Shown piece after piece: positions 1-6,454 of a stretch of 15,724 nucleotides of DNA. Source of the DNA: Clostridiales bacterium (GTDB lineage: Bacteria > Bacillota > Clostridia > Christensenellales > Aristaeellaceae); NCBI GenBank assembly GCA_004556545.1, contig SFGO01000094.1, positions 1-15,724 on the forward strand, in the 5' to 3' direction. Positions within the stretch are counted from its first letter, which is position 1. Each line of letters starts with the position of its first letter. Position numbers and translations under genes: made by a program. The notes beneath the pieces were generated by a model. It saw only the letters and a program-made list of their open reading frames with translations, was not told the origin of the DNA and searched no databases.

Positions 1-50
1 ACCTGCGACAGTTCATCGCTCAGCGCTGACAGACTCATTTGCTTATTCAT
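1..50 (-). CDS. Probable transposase N-terminus (partial, runs off the left edge)
   Basis: Reading the minus strand from an ATG at 50-48 gives MNKQMSLSALSDELSQV before the window ends. A short N-terminus of the type xKQMSLSxLxxE resembles the start of IS5/IS1182-like transposases in Clostridia. This is recall of a family pattern, not a proven match, because only 16 complete codons are visible. A TATAAT-like word lies only 7 nt upstream of the start on this strand, and no good ribosome-binding site is visible. It could be an intact insertion sequence continuing to the left, or a remnant. The neighbouring accessory pair at 100-691 is consistent with a mobile-element border. Confidence 0.35.
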   Translation of the reverse strand, partial: MNKQMSLSALSDELSQ

Positions 51-99
51 ATCTGTATTATATCACTTCTGCGGCTGTTTTGCATTATGCGGTAGTGCC

Positions 100-312
100 T
101 TAAGTGTTCATTTCATCAACAACGGCTTCAGGAAAATGACATTGCCCGCACGCGGAAGGTATTTTTCCATACCTTTTGGCAATTGCTTTTGCTTCTTGTA
201 CGGTGTCAAATAGCTCGTATTTTCCACCAGTTTCACTCACAAGTTTGTCTCTGATATGGTCTTTAGAAGCATCATGGATTTTACCGCTTTGTGTATTCAA
301 GACATATGGCAT
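100..312 (-). CDS. Small CxxC protein of unknown function (70 aa)
   Basis: I do not recognise this protein with certainty. The start at 312 is chosen because an AAAGGAGGG ribosome-binding site lies 7-9 nt upstream; a longer reading to 378 lacks such support and would run through the operator-like repeat at 340-350. The 70-residue product begins MPYVLNTQSGKIHD and has a C-terminal ACGQCHFPE motif, whose CxxC could bind zinc. The layout, a short beta-type start (YVLNT..GKIH) and a CGxC end, resembles small metal-binding proteins of the Ada-like type, but the N-terminal cysteine usual in those is absent. It is divergent from the XRE regulator at 449-691. Its promoter overlaps one of the three operator-like repeats, so repression by that regulator is a reasonable inference. 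Confidence 0.7.
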   Translation of the reverse strand: MPYVLNTQSGKIHDASKDHIRDKLVSETGGKYELFDTVQEAKAIAKRYGKIPSACGQCHFPEAVVDEMNT

Positions 313-339
313 TATCAACCCTCCTTTCAATTTCGTCAT

Positions 340-414
340 ACGCGACCGCGTATTTTTCCTATCCTCATTATAAAACATTTTTCAAATTTACGCAACTGCG
401 AAAACGCATTCGCG
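340..414. promoter_or_regulatory. Three ACGC-N4-GCG operator-like repeats
   Basis: Three 11-nt words fit ACGC-N4-GCG: ACGCGACCGCG (340-350), ACGCAACTGCG (390-400) and ACGCATTCGCG (404-414). The CGC-N4-GCG core is palindromic. The first copy extends to a perfect inverted repeat, ATACGCG-AC-CGCGTAT. The last two are 14 nt apart and the first is 50 nt from the second. They sit between the divergent CxxC and XRE genes, a classic place for autoregulatory operators. Confidence 0.6.
367..395 (-). promoter_or_regulatory. Promoter of the CxxC gene, overlapped by an operator-like repeat
   Basis: On the minus strand a TATAAT (372-367) follows TTGCGT (395-390) with a 17-nt spacer. The -35 hexamer lies inside the operator-like word ACGCAACTGCG at 390-400, so a protein bound there would block RNA polymerase. 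Confidence 0.55.
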
Positions 415-448
415 CAAATTCCGTTATGCTGTTCATGAGGTGATTTAT

Positions 449-691
449 ATGACAGTCAAGGACGCAGTAGCCAATCGTTTTCAGCAGCTTTGCGCAGAGC
501 GCCGCATCAAGCCCAATGAGCTTGCCAACCGGGCGGGCGTTACCCCGTCCAGCGTGTACAGCATGCTTGACCCCAAGCGGCGGGAGGTTTCCGTCAATCT
601 GGTCAAGAAGCTCTGTGACGGGCTGGAAATCACGCTGGGCGAGTTTTTCAGCACCCCGGAGTTTGACGGGCTGGAGCAGGAAATACAGTAA
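449..691 (+). CDS. XRE-family helix-turn-helix transcriptional regulator (80 aa)
   Basis: The 80-residue protein is almost entirely one HTH_3/XRE domain (residues about 6-65). Helices and turn read as RFQQLCAERRI-KPNELANRAGVTPSSVYSML, then a conserved C-terminal segment LVKKLCDGLEITLGEFF typical of the family. Start ATG 449 is preferred over an in-frame GTG at 440 because GAGGTG at 437-442 gives a good Shine-Dalgarno distance. There is no extra effector domain, so it is a minimal DNA-binding protein. It lies divergent to the CxxC gene with three palindromic words between them. By analogy with small XRE regulators it probably controls both genes. A terminator follows directly. Confidence 0.88.
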   Translation: MTVKDAVANRFQQLCAERRIKPNELANRAGVTPSSVYSMLDPKRREVSVNLVKKLCDGLEITLGEFFSTPEFDGLEQEIQ

Positions 692-698
692 CACAAAG

Positions 699-730
699 AA
701 AAGCGTGTGATATAAAATCCACGCTTTTTT
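699..730 (+). terminator. Intrinsic terminator after the XRE gene
   Basis: AAAAGCGTG (699-707) pairs with CACGCTTTT (720-728) across a 12-nt loop and is followed by further T residues. It begins 8 nt after the XRE stop codon. Confidence 0.8.
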
Positions 731-756
731 CATGAACCCTATGCATCGTATGGTTC

Positions 757-786
757 AAAAAACAGCCTCAGCGTTTGCCGAAGCTG
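757..786 (-). terminator. Terminator for the murA/J-domain transcript, overlapping the end of the J gene
   Basis: On the minus strand CAGCTTCGGC (786-777) and GCTGAGGCTG (772-763) pair over 10 positions with two G-U wobbles and an AAAC loop, then six T residues (762-757). The stop codon of the J-domain gene (770-768) lies inside the 3' arm. Confidence 0.65.
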
Positions 787-1271
787 TCCTTGAACCAGTT
801 TTGAATTTTGACGTTGATTTTTTTGCTGTTGCGGCCTGCGACAACCGCATCCAGCGCCCCGGCCCGGTATTCCCGGTTGTCCGGGTCGATTTTGATGGCC
901 TCCCGGTAGCTCTGGTGGGCTTCGTCGTAGCGGTGCAGGCCCATGAGGATTTTTCCCTGCAGGGCGTACCAGCCGTCGTCCCGGGTGTCGGCCCGCAAAA
1001 GCTGGCGGAGAGCGCTTTCCAGATTGCCCTGCTCCATCAGGCGAAGGGCGAAATGCTTGGCCTCCTCCTGCGCAATCAGATTAAACCCGACCCGGCGCTG
1101 GGAGGCCAGCTTCAGCGCCTGCTCGTAGGCCAGATTGAGCCGGATCAGCTCGTCCTGCGCCTGCTTCTGCCGCTGCACGTCCGTAAACTGATCCGGATGA
1201 CATTCCTTTACCTTGCGGCGGTACGCGGCCCGTACCTCCGCCGCGTCCGCGCCGGGTCTGACGCCCAGCAC
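768..1271 (-). CDS. J-domain protein with C-terminal TPR-like helices
   Basis: The N-terminus is a J domain: LGVRPGADAAEVRAAYRRKVKE then the diagnostic HPD tripeptide (residues 25-27 from this start), so it should stimulate an Hsp70 (DnaK) ATPase. There is no Gly/Phe region or zinc-finger domain, so it is not canonical DnaJ. Residues about 70-150 look like TPR helices (QGKILMGLHRYDEAHQSYREAIKIDPDN), a protein-binding scaffold. The true start is uncertain. The J domain normally begins with a segment like the SPFEVLGV encoded just upstream, and this frame stays open to about 1320 without an ATG. A CTG at 1295-1293 lies 7 nt after GGGGAGGG; the GTG used here lacks an SD. It follows murA closely on the same strand, so the two are probably co-transcribed. 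Confidence 0.8.
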   Translation of the reverse strand: MLGVRPGADAAEVRAAYRRKVKECHPDQFTDVQRQKQAQDELIRLNLAYEQALKLASQRRVGFNLIAQEEAKHFALRLMEQGNLESALRQLLRADTRDDGWYALQGKILMGLHRYDEAHQSYREAIKIDPDNREYRAGALDAVVAGRNSKKINVKIQNWFKDSFGKR

Positions 1272-1335
1272 TTCGAATGGGCTGGCTTCGTACAGACTGC
1301 ATCCCTCCCCGCCCTGACGGGTTCAAATGGGTCAC

Positions 1336-2607
1336 TCAGCTCAGTTTTTCCCGGCGGATGTCCGCGCCGAGGGAACGGAGCTTTTCTTCGATGCGCTCAT
1401 AACCGCGGTCGATGTAGGAGGTCTCGTAGATCTCCGTCACGCCCTTGGCCATCAGCCCGGCCACGATCAGCGCGGCCCCGGCCCGCAGGTCGGTGACGGT
1501 GACGGGCGCGCCGTACAGCTCCCGCACCCCCTCAATCAGGATGGTGGAATGATCCATCAGCTTGATATGCGCGCCCATGCGCCGCAGCTCGTCCAGATGC
1601 ATGAAGCGGCGCTCGAAAATGGTCTCGCTGACGGTGGAAACGCCGTTGGCCATGCACAGAAGGGAGGTCATGGGCTGCTGCAGATCGGTGGGGAAGCCCG
1701 GATAGACCTGCGTTTTCACGTTGACGGCCCGCTGTACGCCCTGGGGACGCACCCGGATGCTGTCGTCGTTTTCCGTCACCCGCACGCCCATTTCCAAAAG
1801 CTTGGCGGTCAGCGCTTCCATATGGGTGGGAATGCAGCCGTGGATGACCACGTCGCCCCGGGTGGCGGCGGCGGCGATCATCAGCGTGCCCGTCTCGATC
1901 TGGTCGGGAATGACCGTGTAGCTGGTGCCATGCAGGTTCTGCACGCCCCGCACCCGGATCACGTCCGTGCCCGCGCCGCGGATCTTCGCGCCCATGCTGT
2001 TCAAAAAATTGGCCAGATCCACAATATGCGGTTCCTTGGCCGCGTTGTAGATCACCGTGGTGCCCTCGGCCCGGGCGGCGGCCAGCAGCACATTGATGGT
2101 GCCGCCCACCGTGACCATATCGAAAAATACGTCGTTGCCCACCAGATGATCGGCCTTGGCGTACACCACGCCGCCCCGGTCCTCGATGGACGCGCCCAGC
2201 GTTTCAAAGCCCTTCAGATGCTGGTCAATGGGGCGGGAGCCGATATTGCAGCCGCCGGGATAGGCCACCTCGGCCCGGCCCCCGCGGCCCAGCAGCGCAC
2301 CCAGCAGGTAATAGCTGGCCCGCAGGCGGCGGGTCTGCCGGTAGGGAACGTGATATTCCTTCACGTTCGCGGCGTTGACCGTCATCCGCTGACCGGGACG
2401 GTAGTCCACCTCCGCGCCCAGCCCCCGCAGAATATCCACCAGCGCCCGCACGTCCTCGATATCCGGCAGGTTTTCGATGGTGCAGGGCTCGTTGCACAGA
2501 AGCGCCGCCGGGATCACCGCTACCGCCGTATTCTTGCCGCCGCTGACGGTTATTTCCCCAACCAGCGGATTGCCGCCGGTGATCAGCATTTTATCCTTGC
2601 TTTCCAT
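1336..2607 (-). CDS. murA: UDP-N-acetylglucosamine 1-carboxyvinyltransferase (MurA)
   Basis: MurA transfers enolpyruvate from PEP to UDP-GlcNAc, the first committed cytoplasmic step of peptidoglycan synthesis and the target of fosfomycin. The 423-residue length is normal for the EPSP-synthase superfamily. Visible landmarks are the substrate-binding Lys25-Asn26 (SGGKNTAVA) and the catalytic loop PGGCNIGSRPID, with the reactive Cys at 120 and Arg at 125. Cys rather than Asp at this place predicts fosfomycin sensitivity by the usual mechanism. Start ATG 2607 has an AGGGG ribosome-binding site. A promoter lies at 2692-2720. Many Bacillota carry two paralogues; which one this is cannot be judged from one locus. 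The J-domain gene lies immediately downstream. Confidence 0.96.
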   Translation of the reverse strand: MESKDKMLITGGNPLVGEITVSGGKNTAVAVIPAALLCNEPCTIENLPDIEDVRALVDILRGLGAEVDYRPGQRMTVNAANVKEYHVPYRQTRRLRASYYLLGALLGRGGRAEVAYPGGCNIGSRPIDQHLKGFETLGASIEDRGGVVYAKADHLVGNDVFFDMVTVGGTINVLLAAARAEGTTVIYNAAKEPHIVDLANFLNSMGAKIRGAGTDVIRVRGVQNLHGTSYTVIPDQIETGTLMIAAAATRGDVVIHGCIPTHMEALTAKLLEMGVRVTENDDSIRVRPQGVQRAVNVKTQVYPGFPTDLQQPMTSLLCMANGVSTVSETIFERRFMHLDELRRMGAHIKLMDHSTILIEGVRELYGAPVTVTDLRAGAALIVAGLMAKGVTEIYETSYIDRGYERIEEKLRSLGADIRREKLS

Positions 2608-2691
2608 AATGCCGGCCCCTGTGGACCGCCCTCACCTCTTTTCGCAGTCTGGAGGTTCCTGCGTCATTGTATACAAAAAGTGTCAGCTTTC

Positions 2692-2720
2692 ATTATACAC
2701 GATTTGCGGTTTCTTGGCAA
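2692..2720 (-). promoter_or_regulatory. murA promoter
   Basis: On the minus strand TTGCCA (2720-2715), a 17-nt spacer and TATAAT (2697-2692) form a strong vegetative-type promoter. It implies a leader of about 75 nt before murA, in which I saw no recognisable riboswitch. Confidence 0.75.
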
Positions 2721-2823
2721 GCTGGGAGCGGACGGAAACGGCAGCGGCGCCCGTTCCACCGCTGAAAATGCTGCAAAGGGATCTTTCCGGCACTTTTTCA
2801 ATGCCTCACCCTGCCCCGTCCCC

Positions 2824-2852
2824 TTGCTTTTTTGGCAGCGCTGGTGTATAAT
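2824..2852 (+). promoter_or_regulatory. Promoter of the HPr-like gene
   Basis: TTGCTT (2824-2829), a 17-nt spacer and TATAAT (2847-2852) precede the HPr-like gene by about 37 nt. It diverges from the murA promoter. The roughly 100 bp between the two promoters show no further pattern. Confidence 0.7.
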
Positions 2853-2888
2853 GTCATCGTTCCAAATAAGAAAGGGGGACAATGCAAG

Positions 2889-3116
2889 ATGAAATCCGTG
2901 ACCATCAAGCTGAGCTTGGCTGAAAACGTGAAGTCTTTCGTCAACATCGTGAATCGCTATCCCTATGACGTTGATCTGCGCGCAGGCCGTCATGTGGTGG
3001 ATGCAAAGTCCATTCTGGGCATCTTCAGCCTGGATCTGAGCAAGCCCATCACCATGGAAATCTACACCGATTCCTGCGATGATCTGCTCAACGACATCAA
3101 GCCCTTCATGGCTTAA
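2889..3116 (+). CDS. HPr-like protein lacking the catalytic histidine (75 aa)
   Basis: The 75-residue protein has the HPr fold signature around the regulatory serine: VVDAKSILGIFSLDL corresponds to the NAKSIMGLxSL of HPr and Crh. The N-terminal place where HPr carries its phosphorylatable His15 (GLHARPA) reads AENVKSFVNI, with no histidine. It therefore cannot carry phosphate in the PTS sugar-uptake chain in the ordinary way. It is more like Crh, the Bacillus catabolite-repression paralogue that keeps only the HPr-kinase serine. Start ATG 2889 has AAGGGGG about 10 nt upstream; an ATG at 2882 is out of frame. It is a single-gene unit with its own promoter and downstream hairpins. A regulatory role is inferred from family knowledge, not shown. 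Confidence 0.8.
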   Translation: MKSVTIKLSLAENVKSFVNIVNRYPYDVDLRAGRHVVDAKSILGIFSLDLSKPITMEIYTDSCDDLLNDIKPFMA

Positions 3117-3124
3117 TGCCGCCC

Positions 3125-3226
3125 GCCTGCCTTCGGGCAGGCCATGCTGCACTCGTTGAAACGATGCCCGAAAGGGCATTTGGTGGGTGCGCCGCAGCTG
3201 CCTGCGGCGCATCCTTCTTCTTTATT
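3125..3226 (+). terminator. Array of three hairpins, the last a probable terminator
   Basis: Three stable stems follow the HPr-like gene: GCCTGCC-TTCG-GGCAGGC (3125-3142), ATGCCC-GAAA-GGGCAT (3164-3179), and TGCGCCGCAG-CTGC-CTGCGGCGCA (3188-3211) followed by a T-rich stretch (CCTTCTTCTTTATT). The first two have UUCG and GNRA tetraloops. The third is the likely transcription terminator, though its tail is interrupted by C residues. Confidence 0.6.
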
Positions 3227-3267
3227 CGCCGGACTTGCGCCAAAGAGGCCAGAGAGGGGGAAAGCAC

Positions 3268-4050
3268 ATGCCGGAGGGATTCGCCAAACGCCATATCTCC
3301 GATGCGGAAAACCGCCTGCGGCTGCTTCTGTGCATTGACGCGCTGGGCCTGTGCACCCGCGAGGAGCTCTGGCCCTTTGTGGCAAAGCTGGAATTGATGG
3401 AATACATGCCCATGTGCCTGTATCTGGACGAGCTTTTGAGGGACGGTTCCCTCATGGAGGGCCAGCATGCAGTACAGGGCGTTTTGTTTTTAACGGGCGG
3501 GGGCCGGGAAGCGCTGGAGCTGTTCGAGCGCCGCATGCCCCGCAGCGACCGCGACCGCATTCTGCTGGCCGCGCCCCGCTACGCCGCTCAGCTGAGCGAA
3601 AAGCGGCAGATCCGCACGGCCTACGAGCTGGCGGACAAGGGCCGTTACCGGCTCAGCTGCTCCGTCACCGAAGGCGAACAGCCCACGCTGTTTCTGCGGC
3701 TGGACACCGATTCCAAGCGGCTTTGCGAGGCGGCCAGCCGTCACTTCCGCCATTGCGCCGCCCGGCTGATTACCCGGCTGTACACCCTGCCCCCGGCGGC
3801 GGAACCGGCCCGCCCTCATCTGGCCGACAATCTGGAGGAAGCGCTGAACACCGCCCGCCCTGGCGACCCGGCCCTGTGCCTGTTCGGCGGACAGGAGGCG
3901 GCAGGAGCCGTCTGCCTGCGCACCGGCCAGACGAAGCTGTTTCTTTCCCTGCTGCTGGGCCGGGAACAGGACGCCCGGCAATGGCTGGCTTCCGTGGAGC
4001 ATGCCGAGGGGCTGGCGGCAGAGCTGACCGCGCTGCTTCGTGATTTATGA
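3268..4050 (+). CDS. DUF4364 family protein
   Basis: This 260-residue protein resembles DUF4364, a family found mainly in Clostridia, with a winged-helix-like N-terminus: residues about 8-75 contain ISDAENRLRLLLCIDALG, then LYLDELLRDGSLME and VLFLTGGGREALELFERRMP. The middle region (RTAYELADKGRYRLSCSVTEG...TLFLRLDTDS) is the family's beta-rich part. No enzyme motif is visible and its function is unknown; DNA binding is only an inference from the N-terminal pattern. Start ATG 3268 has a strong GAGGGGG site. Its stop overlaps the tilS start by ATGA, so the two are translationally coupled. No clear promoter was seen between the hairpin array and the gene. Confidence 0.78.
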   Translation: MPEGFAKRHISDAENRLRLLLCIDALGLCTREELWPFVAKLELMEYMPMCLYLDELLRDGSLMEGQHAVQGVLFLTGGGREALELFERRMPRSDRDRILLAAPRYAAQLSEKRQIRTAYELADKGRYRLSCSVTEGEQPTLFLRLDTDSKRLCEAASRHFRHCAARLITRLYTLPPAAEPARPHLADNLEEALNTARPGDPALCLFGGQEAAGAVCLRTGQTKLFLSLLLGREQDARQWLASVEHAEGLAAELTALLRDL

Positions 4051-5516
4051 AAGATCACCTGCTTGCGGCGCTGAAAGGCTCGCTGGAAACGGCGGGCCTG
4101 TGGCGGAAGAACGCCCTGCTGCTGGCGGCGGTCAGCGGCGGCGGCGACAGCGTGGCGCTTTTGTACGGGCTGACGCTTCTGCGCAAGGACGGCAGCTTCC
4201 GGCTGGCGGCCTGCCATGTGCAGCACGGCCTGCGGGGAGAAAGCTCCCGGTTGGATCAGCAGCTGACGGAAGACCTCTGCGCCCGCTGGAACGTGCCCAT
4301 TGCGATCCGGGAAGCCGGGCTGCAGGGGGATATGGACACCCCGGGCATGGAAACGCTGGCCCGGGAAAAGCGCCGGGAACTGTTTGTCCGCTGCATGGAC
4401 GAGCTTTCTGCCGATGCGCTGCTGACGGCCCATCACCGGGACGATCAGGCGGAAACCGTGCTGATGCACCTTCTGCGGGGCGCGGGCAGCAAGGGCCTGA
4501 GCGGCATCGCTCCCCAAACGGCCTTTGGCCGTGGGCTGCTGCTGCGCCCGCTGCTGGCGCTGTCCAAGCAGGAGCTGGAAAACGTGCTTCAGGAGGAGAA
4601 GATCCCCTTCCGGCACGACGAAAGCAACGATTCCCCCTGCACCCCCCGCAATCTTCTCCGGCTGGAGCTGATGCCCCGGCTGGAAGCGCTTTTCCCCGGC
4701 GCCGCCGCTCATCTGGCCGCCGCGGCAGAGACGCTGCGGCAGGATGAAGCCTGTCTGGAAGCGCTGGCGGACGGCGTGTACCGACGCTGTCTGCGGCAGG
4801 GAAACGGCGTTTTTGCGCTGGATGTTCCTTCCCTGGAGCAAGCGTCCGAAGCCCTTCGGCTGCGGGCTCTGCGCCGGTTTTACCGGGAGGGCGCGGCGCT
4901 GGCCGGGCTGCATCCCGACGAGCGGGAGCTTTCCCGGGAGACGAGCCTGTCGCTGCATCGGCTGCTGCAAGACGACCCGGGCGCGGGGATGAACCTTCCC
5001 GGCGGCCTGCGGGCGCTGCGAGGGCAAACGCTGCTCCATCTGCTTCGGCAGAGCGGAGAAGCGCTGCTTCCCTTTTCCGTTCCGGCGCCGCTGGCTCTGA
5101 AAGCTGCGGTGAACCGGGCCAGCGGCCCGCTGGCGTTCCCGCTGCCGGGCGGCTTCTGGGAGATCACGCTCGCCCCGCCGGAAAGCGGCCCCTTTCCCCT
5201 GCCGCAGGACGCAAACGCCGTTCTGCTGAAACGGGAAGAGCTGGAACGCTGCTGTTTCCGAACGCCGCTGCCCGGCGATACGATTTACCCCTTCGGCGCG
5301 CCCGGTCAAAAGCCGCTGCGCCGTTTCCTGACCGACCGTCGGCTGGACGCGCCGCTTCGGCCGGCGCTGTGGCTGCTGGCCGAGGCTCACCGCATTCTCT
5401 GGATCCCCGGTCTGGCAGCCTCCGAGCGCCTGCGCCGGACGTCCGCACAAGACCTGTGGCAGCTCAGCTGCCGACCCGCCGCCTTTCTCAAATCCACCAC
5501 AGACCATAAGGAGTGA
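4047..5516 (+). CDS. tilS: tRNA(Ile)-lysidine synthase
   Basis: TilS uses ATP to attach lysine to C34 of the tRNA-Ile with anticodon CAU, which changes it from methionine to isoleucine identity; the reaction is essential in most bacteria. The 489-residue protein has the N-type ATP-pyrophosphatase P-loop SGGGDS at residues 30-35, the HVQHGLRGESSRLD segment, and the HHRDDQAETVLMHLLRGAG motif that is highly characteristic of TilS. A C-terminal domain about 380-470 (GDTIYPFGAPGQKPLRRFLTD) is also typical of the longer bacterial form. The gene overlaps DUF4364 by 4 nt, and its last codons contain the ribosome-binding site of hpt. The tilS-hpt pair is conserved in Bacillota. Confidence 0.96.
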   Translation: MKDHLLAALKGSLETAGLWRKNALLLAAVSGGGDSVALLYGLTLLRKDGSFRLAACHVQHGLRGESSRLDQQLTEDLCARWNVPIAIREAGLQGDMDTPGMETLAREKRRELFVRCMDELSADALLTAHHRDDQAETVLMHLLRGAGSKGLSGIAPQTAFGRGLLLRPLLALSKQELENVLQEEKIPFRHDESNDSPCTPRNLLRLELMPRLEALFPGAAAHLAAAAETLRQDEACLEALADGVYRRCLRQGNGVFALDVPSLEQASEALRLRALRRFYREGAALAGLHPDERELSRETSLSLHRLLQDDPGAGMNLPGGLRALRGQTLLHLLRQSGEALLPFSVPAPLALKAAVNRASGPLAFPLPGGFWEITLAPPESGPFPLPQDANAVLLKREELERCCFRTPLPGDTIYPFGAPGQKPLRRFLTDRRLDAPLRPALWLLAEAHRILWIPGLAASERLRRTSAQDLWQLSCRPAAFLKSTTDHKE

Positions 5517-5522
5517 CCGGCA

Positions 5523-6083
5523 ATGGAAAACGAACGGAAAATGTATCAGGACATGGAACGGATCTTCTTTACCAAAGAGCAGATTGCCGAAGCGGTCAAA
5601 AAGCTCGGCCAGCGCATCACCGAGGATTATGCCGGAAAAGCGCCCGTTATGGTGTGCATCCTCAAGGGAGCCAGCATTTTCTTCGCCGACCTGATCCGGG
5701 AGATCGACCTGCCCCTGACCATCGACTTTATGGTGGTGTCCAGCTACGGCGCCAGCACCGTTTCCTCCGGCGAGGTGCGGCTGATCAAGGATCTGGACCG
5801 CAGCATCCTGGGCAAGGACGTCATTTTGGTGGAGGACATCGTGGATACCGGCATGACGCTGAAATACCTCAAGCGCCTGCTGGTCAGCCGGGGCGCCAAC
5901 AGCATGAAGATCGCCACCCTGCTGGACAAGCCCGCCCGCCGCGTTTCCGAATTGACGGTGGATTACTCCTGCTTTGAAATTCCGGATGCTTTCGTCGTTG
6001 GCTACGGTCTGGACTACGACGAGGTGTACCGCAACCTGCCCGAGGTGGGCATCCTTTCGCCGTCCGTCTACGAAAATAAATAA
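5523..6083 (+). CDS. hpt: Hypoxanthine (guanine) phosphoribosyltransferase
   Basis: This purine-salvage enzyme makes IMP or GMP from hypoxanthine or guanine and PRPP. The 186-residue length is normal for bacterial HPRT. The PRPP-binding signature VILVEDIVDTGMTL lies at residues about 100-113 with the expected Glu-Asp pair and Asp109. The KGASIFFADL and MVVSSYG segments match the pyrophosphate loop and flexible loop. Its AAGGAG ribosome-binding site at 5508-5513 overlaps the tilS stop, indicating a single transcript with tilS. In many relatives ftsH comes next; here the operon instead ends with a structured repeat and a strong terminator. Confidence 0.96.
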   Translation: MENERKMYQDMERIFFTKEQIAEAVKKLGQRITEDYAGKAPVMVCILKGASIFFADLIREIDLPLTIDFMVVSSYGASTVSSGEVRLIKDLDRSILGKDVILVEDIVDTGMTLKYLKRLLVSRGANSMKIATLLDKPARRVSELTVDYSCFEIPDAFVVGYGLDYDEVYRNLPEVGILSPSVYENK

Positions 6084-6098
6084 GCCGAGCGATGGCCC

Positions 6099-6318
6099 GG
6101 CCGCTGAGTGTCAAAAAAGTGGAGGTGCAGGAGGCACTGCCTCCTGCCGGGGTTATAGGGGCAGAGCCCCTAACCCTTGTGCCGCAGCACTTTCCCCGCA
6201 AACCCGAGGACGAGGACAGCCCGAAGGGCTACCGCAGTCCGAAGCCCGCCACGCATAGCGGGGCGGGCCGCAAAGCGCTGTTTGCGGGCAACAGCGGCCA
6301 ACTTGGGTTTTTTCGACA
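6099..6318 (+). repeat. Nested inverted-repeat element between hpt and its terminator
   Basis: This stretch has no convincing gene and is packed with pairing sequences. Outer arms TGTC-AAAAAA (6109-6118) and TTTTTT-C-GACA (6308-6318) can close the whole region. Inside are GCAGGAGGC-ACT-GCCTCCTGC (6127-6147) and TAGGGGC-AGA-GCCCCTA (6156-6172). A three-way arrangement is then closed by CCCGCAAAC (6195-6203) with GTTTGCGGG (6280-6288) and contains AGCCC-GAA-GGGCT (6218-6230) and GCCCGCC/GGCGGGC (6244-6268). A perfect pair GGCCGCTG (6099-6106) / CAGCGGCC (6292-6299) crosses the outer arms, so it would be a pseudoknot or an alternative fold. G-rich hairpins of the second type resemble interspersed repeats of clostridial genomes; that is recollection, not a search result. 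It could be a repeat, a structured 3' untranslated RNA, or both. Confidence 0.6.
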
Positions 6319-6325
6319 AGCTGAA

Positions 6326-6373
6326 CGGGACGTTTCCCCAAACCACTTGGGGAAGCGTCCCGGTTTTCTTCTT
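6326..6373 (+). terminator. Strong intrinsic terminator of the DUF4364-tilS-hpt operon
   Basis: CGGGACGTTTCCCCAA (6326-6341) pairs with TTGGGGAAGCGTCCCG (6347-6362) over 16 positions with one G-U wobble and a 5-nt loop, followed by GTTTTCTTCTTT. Confidence 0.9.
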
Positions 6374-6399
6374 TAATATGGATTTTATTTTACGAAAAT

Positions 6400-6449
6400 G
6401 AAAAATCCCGCCCCTTCCCCGTCGGCGCTGCCGGGGAAAGGAGCGGGAT
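6400..6449 (-). terminator. Intrinsic terminator of the GH43 gene
   Basis: On the minus strand the arms at 6449-6432 and 6421-6405 pair almost fully around the ATCCCGC/GCGGGAT ends, with one bulge, and are followed by TTTTTCATTTT. It lies 6 nt beyond the stop codon and faces the hpt terminator. Confidence 0.85.
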
Positions 6450-6454
6450 GGAAT

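Noticed and set aside
440..448. GTG 440 as the start of the XRE gene
   Set aside because: The GTG is part of the GAGGTG ribosome-binding site for ATG 449.
1327..2892. 521-codon open frame on the plus strand opposite murA
   Set aside because: It is antisense to a clear murA, shows His/Gly/Ala-rich shadow composition and has no domain; GC-rich codon use keeps the opposite frame open.
3816..5507. 563-codon open frame on the minus strand opposite tilS
   Set aside because: Gln/Arg/Pro/Ala-rich antisense shadow of tilS with no recognisable motif.
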